From: Candidatus Roizmanbacteria bacterium RIFCSPLOWO2_01_FULL_40_13
GTDB lineage: Bacteria; Patescibacteriota; Microgenomatia; UBA1406; GWC2-37-13
NCBI GenBank assembly: GCA_001789745.1
Contig: MGAN01000004.1
Span: forward strand, 1-64,000
Reading direction: 5' to 3'
DNA: 64,000 nt
Shown: positions 47,291-56,396 of the stretch, one piece after another
How positions within the stretch are numbered: position 1 is the stretch's first letter
Layout: every line of letters starts with the position of its first letter
Notes under the pieces: model-generated
What the model was told of the DNA's origin: nothing
Seen by the model: only the letters and a program-made list of their open reading frames with translations
Databases searched by the model: none
Translations under genes and position numbers: made by a program

Positions 47291-48802
47291 ATGTTCAATA
47301 TATTTAATATTTTTGTTTGGATAAAAAAAAGCTTTTCTAAAAAAGATTTCTTACTTTTAATTCTTCTTATTTTTATTTACTTATTAACCAGACTCTATAA
47401 TCTTGACCAATTTCCGATTTTTTCCGATGAGGGAATCTATATCAGATGGGCTAAAGTCGCCTGGCATGATGCCAGCTGGAGATTCATCTCGCTCACAGAC
47501 GGCAAGCAGCCGCTTCAAACCTGGGGAACCATACCTTTTCTTAAACTGTTTCCAGATAATGCACTCCTTGCAGGAAGGCTATTCTCGGTTATTACCGGTT
47601 TTGCAGCATTAATCGGAATGTTCACTCTTCTTTTTTATCTTTTTAACAAAAAAACCGCTTTTGTTGGCGGTTTTATCTGCGTATTTACTCCTTACTTTCT
47701 CTTTTACGACAGAATGGCTTTGGTTGACTCTGCCGTTAATGCGGGATTTATATGGATTTTGTTCTTCTCGATTCTTCTGGTAAAGACAGTCCGTCTTGAT
47801 ATAGCTTTAATTTTTGGCCTGGTTGCGGGATTTTCACTTCTTGCCAAATCGTCGGTAAGAATATTTTTTGCATTATCCGTCTTAGCCCCTTTATTACAGC
47901 TTGAAAAATCTATAAAAAAGACAATTCCTAAAATTATTAATTATTATTTATTATTTATAATTTCCTCTATCTTAGCTTTAGTTGTCTACAACGTCCAAAG
48001 ACTCTCCCCTTTCTTCCATTACGTAGCGCAAAAAAACGCTACCTTTGTAATGACCATGGATGAATTTTTACAAAATCCGTTTATGAGCTTTTTCCATAAT
48101 ATAAAAATAATTCCCGAATACGTCATTAACGAATCGGGGTTCATCCTTTTCTTTTTTGCAATTTTGGGACTTTGGAAACTACTTAAGGCAGAATTGAAAT
48201 TAAGTTTGTATCTTGCGTCTTGGATCTTGTTTCCTTTCCTTGCTATAGCTTTTTTTTCGAAGGTAATCTTTCCCCGCTATCTCATTTTTTTCGGAAGTAT
48301 TCTGGTTGTTTTTGCAAGTTATTTCTTCACCACTTTAAATAATCGTTATCAAACTGTTTGCTATTTACTGCTGGCTACTTTTTTTATTTACTACAACTAC
48401 ACAATTTTCTTCGATTACCCCAAAATTCCCTTTCCTGAAATCGACCGGGGGCAGTACGTGGAAGGGGCAACCGTGGGAATCGGAGCCAGGGAAATAGTTG
48501 AATTTGCCCGCGAAATATCCGATGACAAAGAAGTGGTTCTTCTTGCCGAAGGCAACTTCGGTCTCGTTGGGGATGTCCTGGATGTGTTTACTAAACCAGG
48601 GGATAAAATTTTTATCAAAGGTTTCTGGCCGCTGGACAAAAAAGCTCTGTTAGAAAATCAAAAAGAACTTGATGAAAAATTTGTCTATGCAGTCTTTGCT
48701 CAAAGAAAAGATTTCCCTTCGGAATGGCCGCTTAGATTAATTAAGAAATTTGACAAACCGGGCAAAAAATCAACCATCTACCTTTTTGAACTGACGAAAT
48801 AA
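47291..48802 (+). CDS. GT-C membrane glycosyltransferase (GT39-like)
   Basis: A 503-residue polytopic protein. FPIFSDEGIYIRWAKVAWHD (about 38-57) contains the Asp-Glu motif, and TDGKQPLQTWGTIPF (about 67-81) is the KPP/KQP-type loop of the family. Membrane segments run to about residue 375, followed by a soluble C-terminal part (GATVGIGAREIVEFAREI) often seen as an alpha/beta tail in these enzymes. Probably acts on the outer face with a polyprenyl-linked donor. No repeat insertions were seen in this gene. Confidence 0.78.
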   Translation: MFNIFNIFVWIKKSFSKKDFLLLILLIFIYLLTRLYNLDQFPIFSDEGIYIRWAKVAWHDASWRFISLTDGKQPLQTWGTIPFLKLFPDNALLAGRLFSVITGFAALIGMFTLLFYLFNKKTAFVGGFICVFTPYFLFYDRMALVDSAVNAGFIWILFFSILLVKTVRLDIALIFGLVAGFSLLAKSSVRIFFALSVLAPLLQLEKSIKKTIPKIINYYLLFIISSILALVVYNVQRLSPFFHYVAQKNATFVMTMDEFLQNPFMSFFHNIKIIPEYVINESGFILFFFAILGLWKLLKAELKLSLYLASWILFPFLAIAFFSKVIFPRYLIFFGSILVVFASYFFTTLNNRYQTVCYLLLATFFIYYNYTIFFDYPKIPFPEIDRGQYVEGATVGIGAREIVEFAREISDDKEVVLLAEGNFGLVGDVLDVFTKPGDKIFIKGFWPLDKKALLENQKELDEKFVYAVFAQRKDFPSEWPLRLIKKFDKPGKKSTIYLFELTK

Positions 48803-48812
48803 GAATTATTGC

Positions 48813-48880
48813 GTCATCCTGAACTTGATTCAGGATCTGTTTTTTCTTAAATTTAGATGCTGAAATATATTCAGCATGAC
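48813..48880. repeat. GTCATCC-type palindromic element overlapping a gene end
   Basis: GTCATCCTGAAC to TTCAGCATGAC with CCTGAACTTG/CAGG and GCTGAA/TTCAGC arms. It supplies the last codons and the stop of the convergent gene at 48830. Confidence 0.8.
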
Positions 48881-50680
48881 TAAAACTCCAACGGCAGTAA
48901 GAGTTAAAAAATTGGCAAGATTTCTTACTGGTGTATTTTTAAATACAAATTTAAGTTCGTGTTGTCCTTGGGGAATATTTAGGGTAATTAATTTATAATC
49001 ATTCCTGTCGTTAATGGACGTTTTTTGCGAGTTTAAATATGTAGTCCAGCCCGGGAAATTATAAGTATTAAGTCTAAAGATCAACTGTGTTTTTGCATTG
49101 ACGGAAAACTCCTTATTTTGAAAATTGTTTTTGACTGTTTCGATATCTGCATCTCCTAAAATCACTTTATAAGGATCCTGCGGTAGATCTTTTTTTTCTA
49201 TTGCCAGCTCTGTCGTATCCAGCTCCGACTTTTTAGTTTTGATTCCTTTAGGTACGAATTCATAAGAAGTCCTGCTTATTCTCCAACTTATCTCCTCCCG
49301 GGCCGTTAACTCTTTATCAGTAACCATCAGTACTCTCTGCGGTTTAAAGTATTTCTGATAAGTAATTATCGTCCCCGCCACTAAAAAAATTACAAGAATA
49401 TTATATATAAAGCCTTGTATCAATACATTGAACCCCCGAGGTTCAATATATTGATTTAATAATCTAAAAATGAAAAAAATACAACAACCTCCAAGGATAG
49501 AAATTAAAATTGTAGTAAAAGTCAAAAATCTCCAGGGAAATTGCAGATACCAAAGGTATCCAACCCTATCCCAGATGAATGACGAGTACCCCGTGGTCAT
49601 AAAAAGACTAAAAATAAGTAGAAAAACACAAAAAAAGAAATACGGCAATGTCATCCCGACTAAGTCGGGATCGCTGTTTTGAACTACGATTCTGGACGAC
49701 CGGGTACCATATGGCACCCGGCTGACAGAATGACGAAAGCGCTCTAAAAAATAAGTAACAACTGCTAATAATATTGCCCCAATTGTTAATCCTATATGAA
49801 CCTTGCCTAATTGAAACGTTACTCCGTCTGCCAAACCCTCAGCCGATCCTCCGAATCCCCAAGGGGAGTAAATAAATTGCCCGGGATAGATATAGTGCAG
49901 TTTATAACTTGCCAACTCACCGGTGAGAATCTTATCGGTTAAAGTATATTTTCTCTCCGACAGGGATGGCAACCAATAAAAAGCCGATAATGATAATCCC
50001 AAAATTAATGATCCGGCAAACAGATATATAAATTTGTGTTTAAATTTTGTCTTGAGCAAATAAAAGATAAAATAAAACCCGATAAATATCATCGAAGGCA
50101 GAGCGATCAGGGGTTGAGTCAAAATCAGCAAAGCCAAACTTACTCCAAACAATATACAATTCCTCCAATTAGTCTTATCAACCAAATTATCCATGGATAA
50201 AAAAACAAAAGGTAAAATAGCTAGCGCGAAGAACTCAGCCAAAGCCCCTCTGGCATAAATTAAAACCGCATGATAGAAAAAATAAGTATAGAGAGCAGCA
50301 CTGACTAAAGCAGATAGTCTGTTAGTATATTTTTTTACCAATAAATAAATCCCTATTGCTCCTAAAATAAACCCGGAGATAAAAACCAACTTAACCGACC
50401 AAATAAGGGAAAATCCCAATATATGAAAAAACTCACCAATGTAATATATCAAAGGTGGATAAAAATTATATAAAGGATAGCCGAACCCAAAACCCAATCC
50501 GTCTACCCAGCGTGGATAAAGGTAACCCTGCCTTATGCCCTGATCCAGAAGATATAATCTGACTATATGTTGATCGTCATGCATTGAGAAATACTCACTA
50601 TTCAGAAGACTCAAGAAAGCCGGTACTGTTATAATAAATAAAAGCAGTAGATCAAACACTGCCGACCTTACCTTATGCAT
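48830..50680 (-). CDS. large membrane protein with PTPS-related/YfhO-like layout, repeat insertions
   Basis: A 616-residue polytopic protein. FSMHDDQHIVRLYLLDQ (about 31-47) and YPLYNFYPPLIYY (about 69-81) match the membrane protein family annotated as 6-pyruvoyl-tetrahydropterin-synthase-related, found beside cell-wall glycan genes and having a GT-C-like plan. From about residue 430 there is a soluble domain, then a final helix. Three repeats are translated: a GTCAT element (49650-49734), a REP palindrome (49421-49453, read as QYIEPRGFNVL), and the C-terminus NIFQHLNLRKNRS. The start ATG forms an ATGCAT palindrome with the divergent gene's start. Confidence 0.75.
   Translation of the reverse strand: MHKVRSAVFDLLLLFIITVPAFLSLLNSEYFSMHDDQHIVRLYLLDQGIRQGYLYPRWVDGLGFGFGYPLYNFYPPLIYYIGEFFHILGFSLIWSVKLVFISGFILGAIGIYLLVKKYTNRLSALVSAALYTYFFYHAVLIYARGALAEFFALAILPFVFLSMDNLVDKTNWRNCILFGVSLALLILTQPLIALPSMIFIGFYFIFYLLKTKFKHKFIYLFAGSLILGLSLSAFYWLPSLSERKYTLTDKILTGELASYKLHYIYPGQFIYSPWGFGGSAEGLADGVTFQLGKVHIGLTIGAILLAVVTYFLERFRHSVSRVPYGTRSSRIVVQNSDPDLVGMTLPYFFFCVFLLIFSLFMTTGYSSFIWDRVGYLWYLQFPWRFLTFTTILISILGGCCIFFIFRLLNQYIEPRGFNVLIQGFIYNILVIFLVAGTIITYQKYFKPQRVLMVTDKELTAREEISWRISRTSYEFVPKGIKTKKSELDTTELAIEKKDLPQDPYKVILGDADIETVKNNFQNKEFSVNAKTQLIFRLNTYNFPGWTTYLNSQKTSINDRNDYKLITLNIPQGQHELKFVFKNTPVRNLANFLTLTAVGVLVMLNIFQHLNLRKNRS
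49421..49453. repeat. REP-type palindrome, copy 5, inside a coding region
   Basis: Arms CAATACATTGAACC/GGTTCAATATATTG (one mismatch) around CCCGA. 33 bases, the same length as copy 2 at 6918, and eleven whole codons of the host gene. Confidence 0.85.
49650..49734. repeat. GTCATCC-type element inside a membrane-protein gene
   Basis: GTCATCCCGACT to GACAGAATGAC, with inner CCGAC/GTCGG and a CCGGGTACC/GGCACCCGG hairpin. In frame. Confidence 0.75.
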
Positions 50681-52096
50681 AAGCAGATTATAACAAGCGT
50701 GATGAGTCTATTTTTCCAAAGCGGTTACTCTGCGGTTTTGGGTTTGGTTGCCAATCTTACTCTTACAATCTTGCTCTCGCCTACTATTTTTGGCATGTAT
50801 ATAACCGTCTTATCAATTATTTCTCTACTAAACTATTTCTCTGATATTGGTCTTGCAGCTTCTCTCATTCAAAAAAAAGAGATCAGTAAAAATGACATCC
50901 GAACAACTTTCACCGTCCAACAGCTGCTTATCTTGACGTTAGTCACAGTCGGGTTCTACTCAACAGCTTTTATCAGGGATTTCTACGGTCTTCCTCTGGC
51001 GGGGATTTATCTTTATTGGGCTCTTTTGGCGGCTTTTTTTATTTCCTCGCTTAAAACCATTCCCTCGATTTTCCTGGAGCGAAAAATTCAGTTTCAAAAA
51101 ATAGTCATTGTGCAAATCATCGAAAACACCTGTTTTTATTTGACTACGATAATTTTGGCTCTTCTAAACTTCGGCGTTATGAGTTTTACTTATGCGGTGC
51201 TTTTTAGATCTGCCGTTGGATTAATTGCCATGTATACTATATCTTTTTGGGTTCCCGTTATCGGTATCTCTATAAAAAGTCTAAAAAACCTTCTTTCTTT
51301 CGGAGTTCCTTTTCAGGCAAGTTCTTTTTTAGCTTTGTTTAAGGATGACCTTATCACTCTTTATCTTGGCAAGGTATTAGGATTTGAAGGATTGGGTTAT
51401 ATCGGCTGGGCTAAGAAGTGGGCAGAGTCGCCGATAAGAATAATCATGGATAATATCAACCGCGTCCTCTTTCCGGTCATTTCAAGAATCCAGACCGACA
51501 AAGCCAAAATCGGCAGACTTACCGAGAAGCTGTTAAACTATCAGACAGCGCTACTTGCCCCTACTCTGGTCGGACTCGCGATCCTGATGATGCCATTGGT
51601 GAAGATAATCCCCCGCTATAACAAATGGGAGCCTGCATTACCTTATTTTTATATCTTTCTAGCAGCTTCCTTTTTTTCTTCTTATTCAACTCCCTTTATC
51701 AATCTGTTTAACGCCCTGGGAAAAGTTAAAATTTCTTTTTCTTTCATGCTTCTATGGACTGTGTCAACTTGGATTCTCACTCCGCCCTTCATTAACTACT
51801 TTGGACTTTACGGATTCCCCTTAAACCAGTTAATCCTTTCACTTTCGTTTATCGTTGTTGTTTTTATTAGCAAAAAGGAAATAGCCTTCAACTTTTTGCC
51901 ATCGGTTTATAAACCGATAATTGCAGCTTTACTGATGGGAATAATTACCTACCTCATTGTCGTCTCAGCCGCTCCATTACTCTGGCTTTTGATTTTTGCC
52001 ATCGTTTTCTCCGTTCTAATTTACTTTATAATATTGAAACTGATCTTTAGAACTGATCTGATATCCGAGGTTAAAACATTATTTTTCTCAAAATGA
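50675..52096 (+). CDS. polysaccharide flippase, Wzx-like (second copy)
   Basis: A 473-residue protein with about 12-14 membrane segments. ALFKDDLITLYLGKVLGFEGLGYIGWAKKW (middle) is typical of the lipopolysaccharide-flippase branch (Polysacc_synt/WzxC-like). The first ATG overlaps the start codon of the divergent gene in ATGCAT; an ATG at 50702 would give a nine-residue shorter protein with a more usual N-terminus. Coupled to the next GT2 by ATGA overlap. Moves lipid-linked oligosaccharide across the membrane. Confidence 0.85.
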   Translation: MHKQIITSVMSLFFQSGYSAVLGLVANLTLTILLSPTIFGMYITVLSIISLLNYFSDIGLAASLIQKKEISKNDIRTTFTVQQLLILTLVTVGFYSTAFIRDFYGLPLAGIYLYWALLAAFFISSLKTIPSIFLERKIQFQKIVIVQIIENTCFYLTTIILALLNFGVMSFTYAVLFRSAVGLIAMYTISFWVPVIGISIKSLKNLLSFGVPFQASSFLALFKDDLITLYLGKVLGFEGLGYIGWAKKWAESPIRIIMDNINRVLFPVISRIQTDKAKIGRLTEKLLNYQTALLAPTLVGLAILMMPLVKIIPRYNKWEPALPYFYIFLAASFFSSYSTPFINLFNALGKVKISFSFMLLWTVSTWILTPPFINYFGLYGFPLNQLILSLSFIVVVFISKKEIAFNFLPSVYKPIIAALLMGIITYLIVVSAAPLLWLLIFAIVFSVLIYFIILKLIFRTDLISEVKTLFFSK

Positions 52097-53001
52097 AAAT
52101 TACTGCAATCATCGTTGTAAAAAATAATCCTCCCCGTCTTTTTGAGTCGCTTGAGTCAATAAAAGCTTTAGTATCGGAGATAATTATCGGTAATATCGAT
52201 ATTGGCAATGATTATAAAAAAAGACTGCTTAATGATAAAAAAATTAAGCTTATTGATTTGCCTTCTGACACTCCTTTTGCCGATCTGGTCAAGGAAGATT
52301 TGAAAAAACGGGCAAAAGGCGATTATATTCTTTATCTTGATCCGGATGAAATATTTCCGAAGGAAATTATCTCCTATCTCCAGACTCTTATCGAGAAACA
52401 CGATTATATATTCTTCCCCCGCAAAAATATCATCTTCGGCAAGTGGATACAGCAGTCCCGCTGGTGGCCAGATTATCAACTGAGACTTTTCAAAAAAAAT
52501 TCGGTCATTTGGCCAAAAGAGTTGCATCCGGTTCCTAAAGTAAAAGGAAAAGAATTTAAATTTGAGGCAAAAGAAACAAACGCTCTTCTTCATTACAACT
52601 ACGACAATTTGGATCAATATCTGGAAAAAGCCATAAGATACGCCAAATCAGAAGCTAAATTAGCAATTGCAAAAAAAGAAAAATTTACTCTTGCTTCAAC
52701 TTTTCAAAAATCAATTACCGAATTCATCAGCCGCTTTTTCGCACTTGAAGGTTACAAAGACGGAATGCACGGACTTGTCCTCTCAATCTTGCAGATGTTT
52801 TATTATTTCTTGGCTTATTTTTACTTTTGGGAGATGAAAAAATATGCTGAAACTGAAAAAAATACTCCAAAAGAGTTCCAAACTTTTACAAAAAACTTGC
52901 ACTTCGAAACCAGCTTTTGGCTGGTTAATAAAAATTTGGTACCGGCAGGTGAAAAAATGAGACTTAAAATACAGAATAAACTGCTTAAAATTTTTAAATA
53001 A
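52093..53001 (+). CDS. glycosyltransferase family 2 (WaaE/KdtX-like)
   Basis: A 302-residue GT2. ITAIIVVKNNPPRLFESLESI at the N-terminus, YILYLDPDEIFP (about 78-89) with the DPDE metal site, and RWWPDYQLRLFKK (about 126-138) match LPS-core beta-glucosyltransferase-like enzymes. A C-terminal region has one short hydrophobic helix (about 230-250). Its start overlaps the flippase stop by 4 bases. Confidence 0.87.
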   Translation: MKITAIIVVKNNPPRLFESLESIKALVSEIIIGNIDIGNDYKKRLLNDKKIKLIDLPSDTPFADLVKEDLKKRAKGDYILYLDPDEIFPKEIISYLQTLIEKHDYIFFPRKNIIFGKWIQQSRWWPDYQLRLFKKNSVIWPKELHPVPKVKGKEFKFEAKETNALLHYNYDNLDQYLEKAIRYAKSEAKLAIAKKEKFTLASTFQKSITEFISRFFALEGYKDGMHGLVLSILQMFYYFLAYFYFWEMKKYAETEKNTPKEFQTFTKNLHFETSFWLVNKNLVPAGEKMRLKIQNKLLKIFK

Positions 53002-53006
53002 TATTA

Positions 53007-53069
53007 GTCATCCCGAACTTGTTTCGGAATCTGGTTTTAAATCAGATGCTGAAACGAGTTCAGTATGGC
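53007..53069. repeat. GTCATCC-type element supplying a start codon
   Basis: GTCATCCCGAAC to TTCAGTATGGC. The ATG of the next gene (53065) is the ATG of the element's right end. Confidence 0.75.
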
Positions 53070-54702
53070 AAAAATAATTGATTTTTTAAAAACAAAAAAA
53101 GTTTTATTTTTCCTCTTTTTTTTATTCATCCTCATACGCCTCCCTGCGCTTGATCAGATTTTTCTTCTCCATGATGAGCGGGATATTGTATTATCCGGCT
53201 ACTCAATTGCCAAAACCGGCAAAGATCTGTATGGCAACCGTTTCCCGCTGGTTTTTGATAAGATCAGCCCAAACAATCCCTTAATTGCCATCTATTATTC
53301 AGCTATCTGGTCATTATTTTTACCTCCGAATGTCTTTAATGCGCGTCTGCCGTTTATCTTGATATCTGCACTGCTGATATTTTTAGTTTATGACCTGATT
53401 TTTTTTATCACTAAAAATAAGACTCTGTCACTTCTGACTACAATTATTTTTTGTTTCAGCCCCTGGATCTTTCACCTCGCCAGGCTGGCTCTTGATATTC
53501 CTCTGGCCATAGTATTACTCCTGCTTGGAATTCTTTTCTATTTTAAAAAAAAGAGGTTTTTAGCCTATCTGCTTTTTAGTTTAACTTTTTTTACTTATCA
53601 GGGTTTTCGACTTCTCATTCCCTTTCTCCTTATCTATCTCGAATTATTTTATTTTTTGAAAAACAAAAATAAATACTCTTTTTTAAAAATTTCTTTAGTA
53701 AATTTATTATTTTATTTTTTATTGGTTTTCCTTGCCTTCAATTTTGAACCTCAAATCAGTACGAACAGGTTACAAGAAATTATCTTTTTTAATTATGAAA
53801 AAAATGCGCTTGAGGTGGACTTTCGCAGGATGACTTCGCTTGCGCCTGCAATTGTTGACCGGTTTTTCAGTAATAAATTAACTGTACCCATAGACTATAT
53901 CTTAGAAAATACCGTAAAAGCCTTTGATCCCAGCTTCTTATTTAAAAAAGGCGATGACAGCGCGATTAACGGCAACGCGGTAGGAGGCCAGTTCTTTTTG
54001 ACTTTCGTCATCTTTTATTTTTTAGGAATAATTTCGCTGGGCAAAAGGGCCGAACTTAAAGATTTTTACATACTGGGTTTTATTCCGGTTGGGATTATCC
54101 CAACTTTACTCAGTACCCATGGCGCCTCTTTTGCCATCAGAGGAATACTTTCAACTGTAGGATACTCTTATCTTTTGACACTGGGAATTAATTTTGGACT
54201 TTCAATAATTCAAAAAAATAAATATAAAAAACTTATTATTGCTTTATGCTTCTTGCTTCTTGCATCTAACATTTTGACTTTTATCTATGGTTATTATTTC
54301 CGAAGACCGGTTACCGTAGGAGAACTTTTCAATGAAAACGAAAGACAGCTTGCCGGTTATCTTCAAACTAATGAAGGCAATAAAATTACAATCTACCATA
54401 ATTCACCCAAAGATCTGCTTTTCAGTCTGGTCTTTTTAAAAAATCCTTCGTCCGGGCGACTTAACTCAGCTCAAACTTCGCTCAGCAAAGGATTAACTCT
54501 TGATTGGGAAGGATTTTATTTTAAAACGTGTGATAAAACAAAAAATTACTTCTCGTTAATTAATGCCGTCGTCTCGGAAAAATGCTTTGAGGAAAAAGAA
54601 TACAATAATATCGTCGAAAAAATAAGTCTGGATAAATTGAAAGCGGATCAAATTTACTATAAAGACTACTCTGATAAAACTGCTTATTTCATCATCGAGT
54701 AA
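53065..54702 (+). CDS. GT-C membrane glycosyltransferase (GT39-like)
   Basis: A 545-residue polytopic protein. LLHDERDIVLSGYSIAKTGKD (about 33-52) carries the Asp-Glu motif, and SPNNPLIAIYYSAIW (about 69-83) is the following turn. The soluble tail starts near residue 425. The start ATG comes from the right end of a palindromic element; the first residues MAKII may be recent. Its 3' end overlaps the convergent gene by 19 bases. Confidence 0.77.
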   Translation: MAKIIDFLKTKKVLFFLFFLFILIRLPALDQIFLLHDERDIVLSGYSIAKTGKDLYGNRFPLVFDKISPNNPLIAIYYSAIWSLFLPPNVFNARLPFILISALLIFLVYDLIFFITKNKTLSLLTTIIFCFSPWIFHLARLALDIPLAIVLLLLGILFYFKKKRFLAYLLFSLTFFTYQGFRLLIPFLLIYLELFYFLKNKNKYSFLKISLVNLLFYFLLVFLAFNFEPQISTNRLQEIIFFNYEKNALEVDFRRMTSLAPAIVDRFFSNKLTVPIDYILENTVKAFDPSFLFKKGDDSAINGNAVGGQFFLTFVIFYFLGIISLGKRAELKDFYILGFIPVGIIPTLLSTHGASFAIRGILSTVGYSYLLTLGINFGLSIIQKNKYKKLIIALCFLLLASNILTFIYGYYFRRPVTVGELFNENERQLAGYLQTNEGNKITIYHNSPKDLLFSLVFLKNPSSGRLNSAQTSLSKGLTLDWEGFYFKTCDKTKNYFSLINAVVSEKCFEEKEYNNIVEKISLDKLKADQIYYKDYSDKTAYFIIE

Positions 54703-56396
54703 ATAATCACGGATTCATTTTTGAAAACAATCTTAGAATTTTTGGGTTTGCACCTCGCCAATATTTTGTCAACCTTGGGAAAATTTCTGATTTCATAAAC
54801 ATAGCCGACTTCTTCAAGGACGGTACAATCTTTTTTCTTTATTCGCTGAAGTCTTTGCTTGTAATCTACACCCATCACGCCTAAAGTTTGGGCTTCGGCA
54901 AAATAAAGTCTTTTGCCGGTAAATGCTGCTATATAAGAACTGTCCTGAAAATTACTGAGCGGGATAGGATCATTGATGTTTTTGGATAATTCTTCACGGT
55001 TAGAGATAAACACTATTCCTTCGGGTAGTTTTTTGAGAAATTTAAGAGCTTCTATCTCCGGTGTTGGAATAAAAACCGGACTGGTTCGCCGTTGATGAAA
55101 GGCCAGGTCGTAAGAGGTCGGAACGGACGATAAAATCAGCAAAACTCCAATTAGAAGTCTTTGTATTCTTCCGGTTTTTATAAGATTAAAAACCATTTCG
55201 GCTAGATAAATCGTAAGCAAGAAAATAGCATAAAAGAGGAACTGTATCGTGTTCCACCAGACTCCTTTCTGGACCAACATCACCGTCAACAGGATGGAAA
55301 AAAGTATTGCAGATATTACTGCTGTATCAAACTTATCCAGTTTCTTTTTAACCAATAAGAAACCGGTGTAAAAAAATCCGAAAAACCTTGTCCCTAAATA
55401 AAAAAACAGGAATAGGAATAAATTCAACGATTCTATAACAATCAGTCTTGGCCCGATCTTGCCTTGCGCTTGGATAAAATATCTTGCGTTTGTTAGACCG
55501 CGGAGATAAAAAAGATTGGGCGACTCGGTAATCGTATGTACCAGAGCAAAAGGGGAAAAACCGAAGATTTGTCCTGTTTTTAAGGATCTTAGGGGATCGT
55601 AGAAAAACAAAAGACCGGCTATTACAGATAGACTGATGATCAACAAATATTTGAATTTAATTATCATTCCCGCTTCCTGACTTATGTTTGATAGAATGAC
55701 ATATGTAAAAACAAGAAAAACGCTTATTGCTCCTCCATAGAACTTCAACCCCATGATTAAAAACAGGCAGACACCGATGTGAATTATTTTTTGAAAGTTT
55801 AATTTACCTGCTTTTAAGATAATCAGTATCGGTAAAAATAACAGCAATGAAAAAGCATAAGATAGATTGGACATCATGTGTATCACAGGTTGGGGAAACA
55901 GCAGTGAAGATCCCTTAATCGATCCCGTATGGAATAAGGTCAGCAGATATGAAAATGATCCGGCGAAGTAACTCAACAATAAAAATAGCATTACAAAAAG
56001 CGGATTATTCTTAATTTTTCTGGCAAAGAAGATCAACAAAAAGGTAAAAAGAATAAACCAGACAATAGGTAAAAATCTGAAATAAGCGGTCACACTCGAC
56101 ATACCCAGCTTGGTTAATAAAAAAATCAACCAATCGAGAAGCCAATTATATCCATAAAGCTTTTCTCCCGAAAACACCGGATTAACAAAGGGAATTTTAT
56201 TGAATGAATTTTCAATTATTGCCAAATGCCAGATAGCATCCCTTCCCTGCGCCCCGAAAAAATAAATACCACAATCTCCCCCAAAACAATAATAACTACC
56301 GCTGGGAAATATAACCGATAAATATGAAAAAAACGCAGGCAGAATGACTAATAAAAGAAGTTTATTTTTTTTGGCATAGTCGACTACTGACTTCAT
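54684..56396 (-). CDS. membrane protein, GT-C-like, duplicate A
   Basis: A 570-residue polytopic protein, clearly paralogous to the next gene: FPSGSYYCFGGDCGIYFFGAQGRDAIWHLAI against FPSGTFFCFKAACGINFWGVHGHDGIWHLAI near the N-terminus, plus shared SFNKIPFV, GLKFYGGAISVF and DPLRSLKTGQIFGF blocks. A RDAIWH/HDGIWH acidic loop in the GT39 position suggests a lipid-sugar-dependent transferase, but the family is not well characterised. The final 100 residues are soluble with four Cys. Overlaps its duplicate by 4 bases. Confidence 0.72.
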   Translation of the reverse strand: MKSVVDYAKKNKLLLLVILPAFFSYLSVIFPSGSYYCFGGDCGIYFFGAQGRDAIWHLAIIENSFNKIPFVNPVFSGEKLYGYNWLLDWLIFLLTKLGMSSVTAYFRFLPIVWFILFTFLLIFFARKIKNNPLFVMLFLLLSYFAGSFSYLLTLFHTGSIKGSSLLFPQPVIHMMSNLSYAFSLLLFLPILIILKAGKLNFQKIIHIGVCLFLIMGLKFYGGAISVFLVFTYVILSNISQEAGMIIKFKYLLIISLSVIAGLLFFYDPLRSLKTGQIFGFSPFALVHTITESPNLFYLRGLTNARYFIQAQGKIGPRLIVIESLNLFLFLFFYLGTRFFGFFYTGFLLVKKKLDKFDTAVISAILFSILLTVMLVQKGVWWNTIQFLFYAIFLLTIYLAEMVFNLIKTGRIQRLLIGVLLILSSVPTSYDLAFHQRRTSPVFIPTPEIEALKFLKKLPEGIVFISNREELSKNINDPIPLSNFQDSSYIAAFTGKRLYFAEAQTLGVMGVDYKQRLQRIKKKDCTVLEEVGYVYEIRNFPKVDKILARCKPKNSKIVFKNESVIIYSMMK

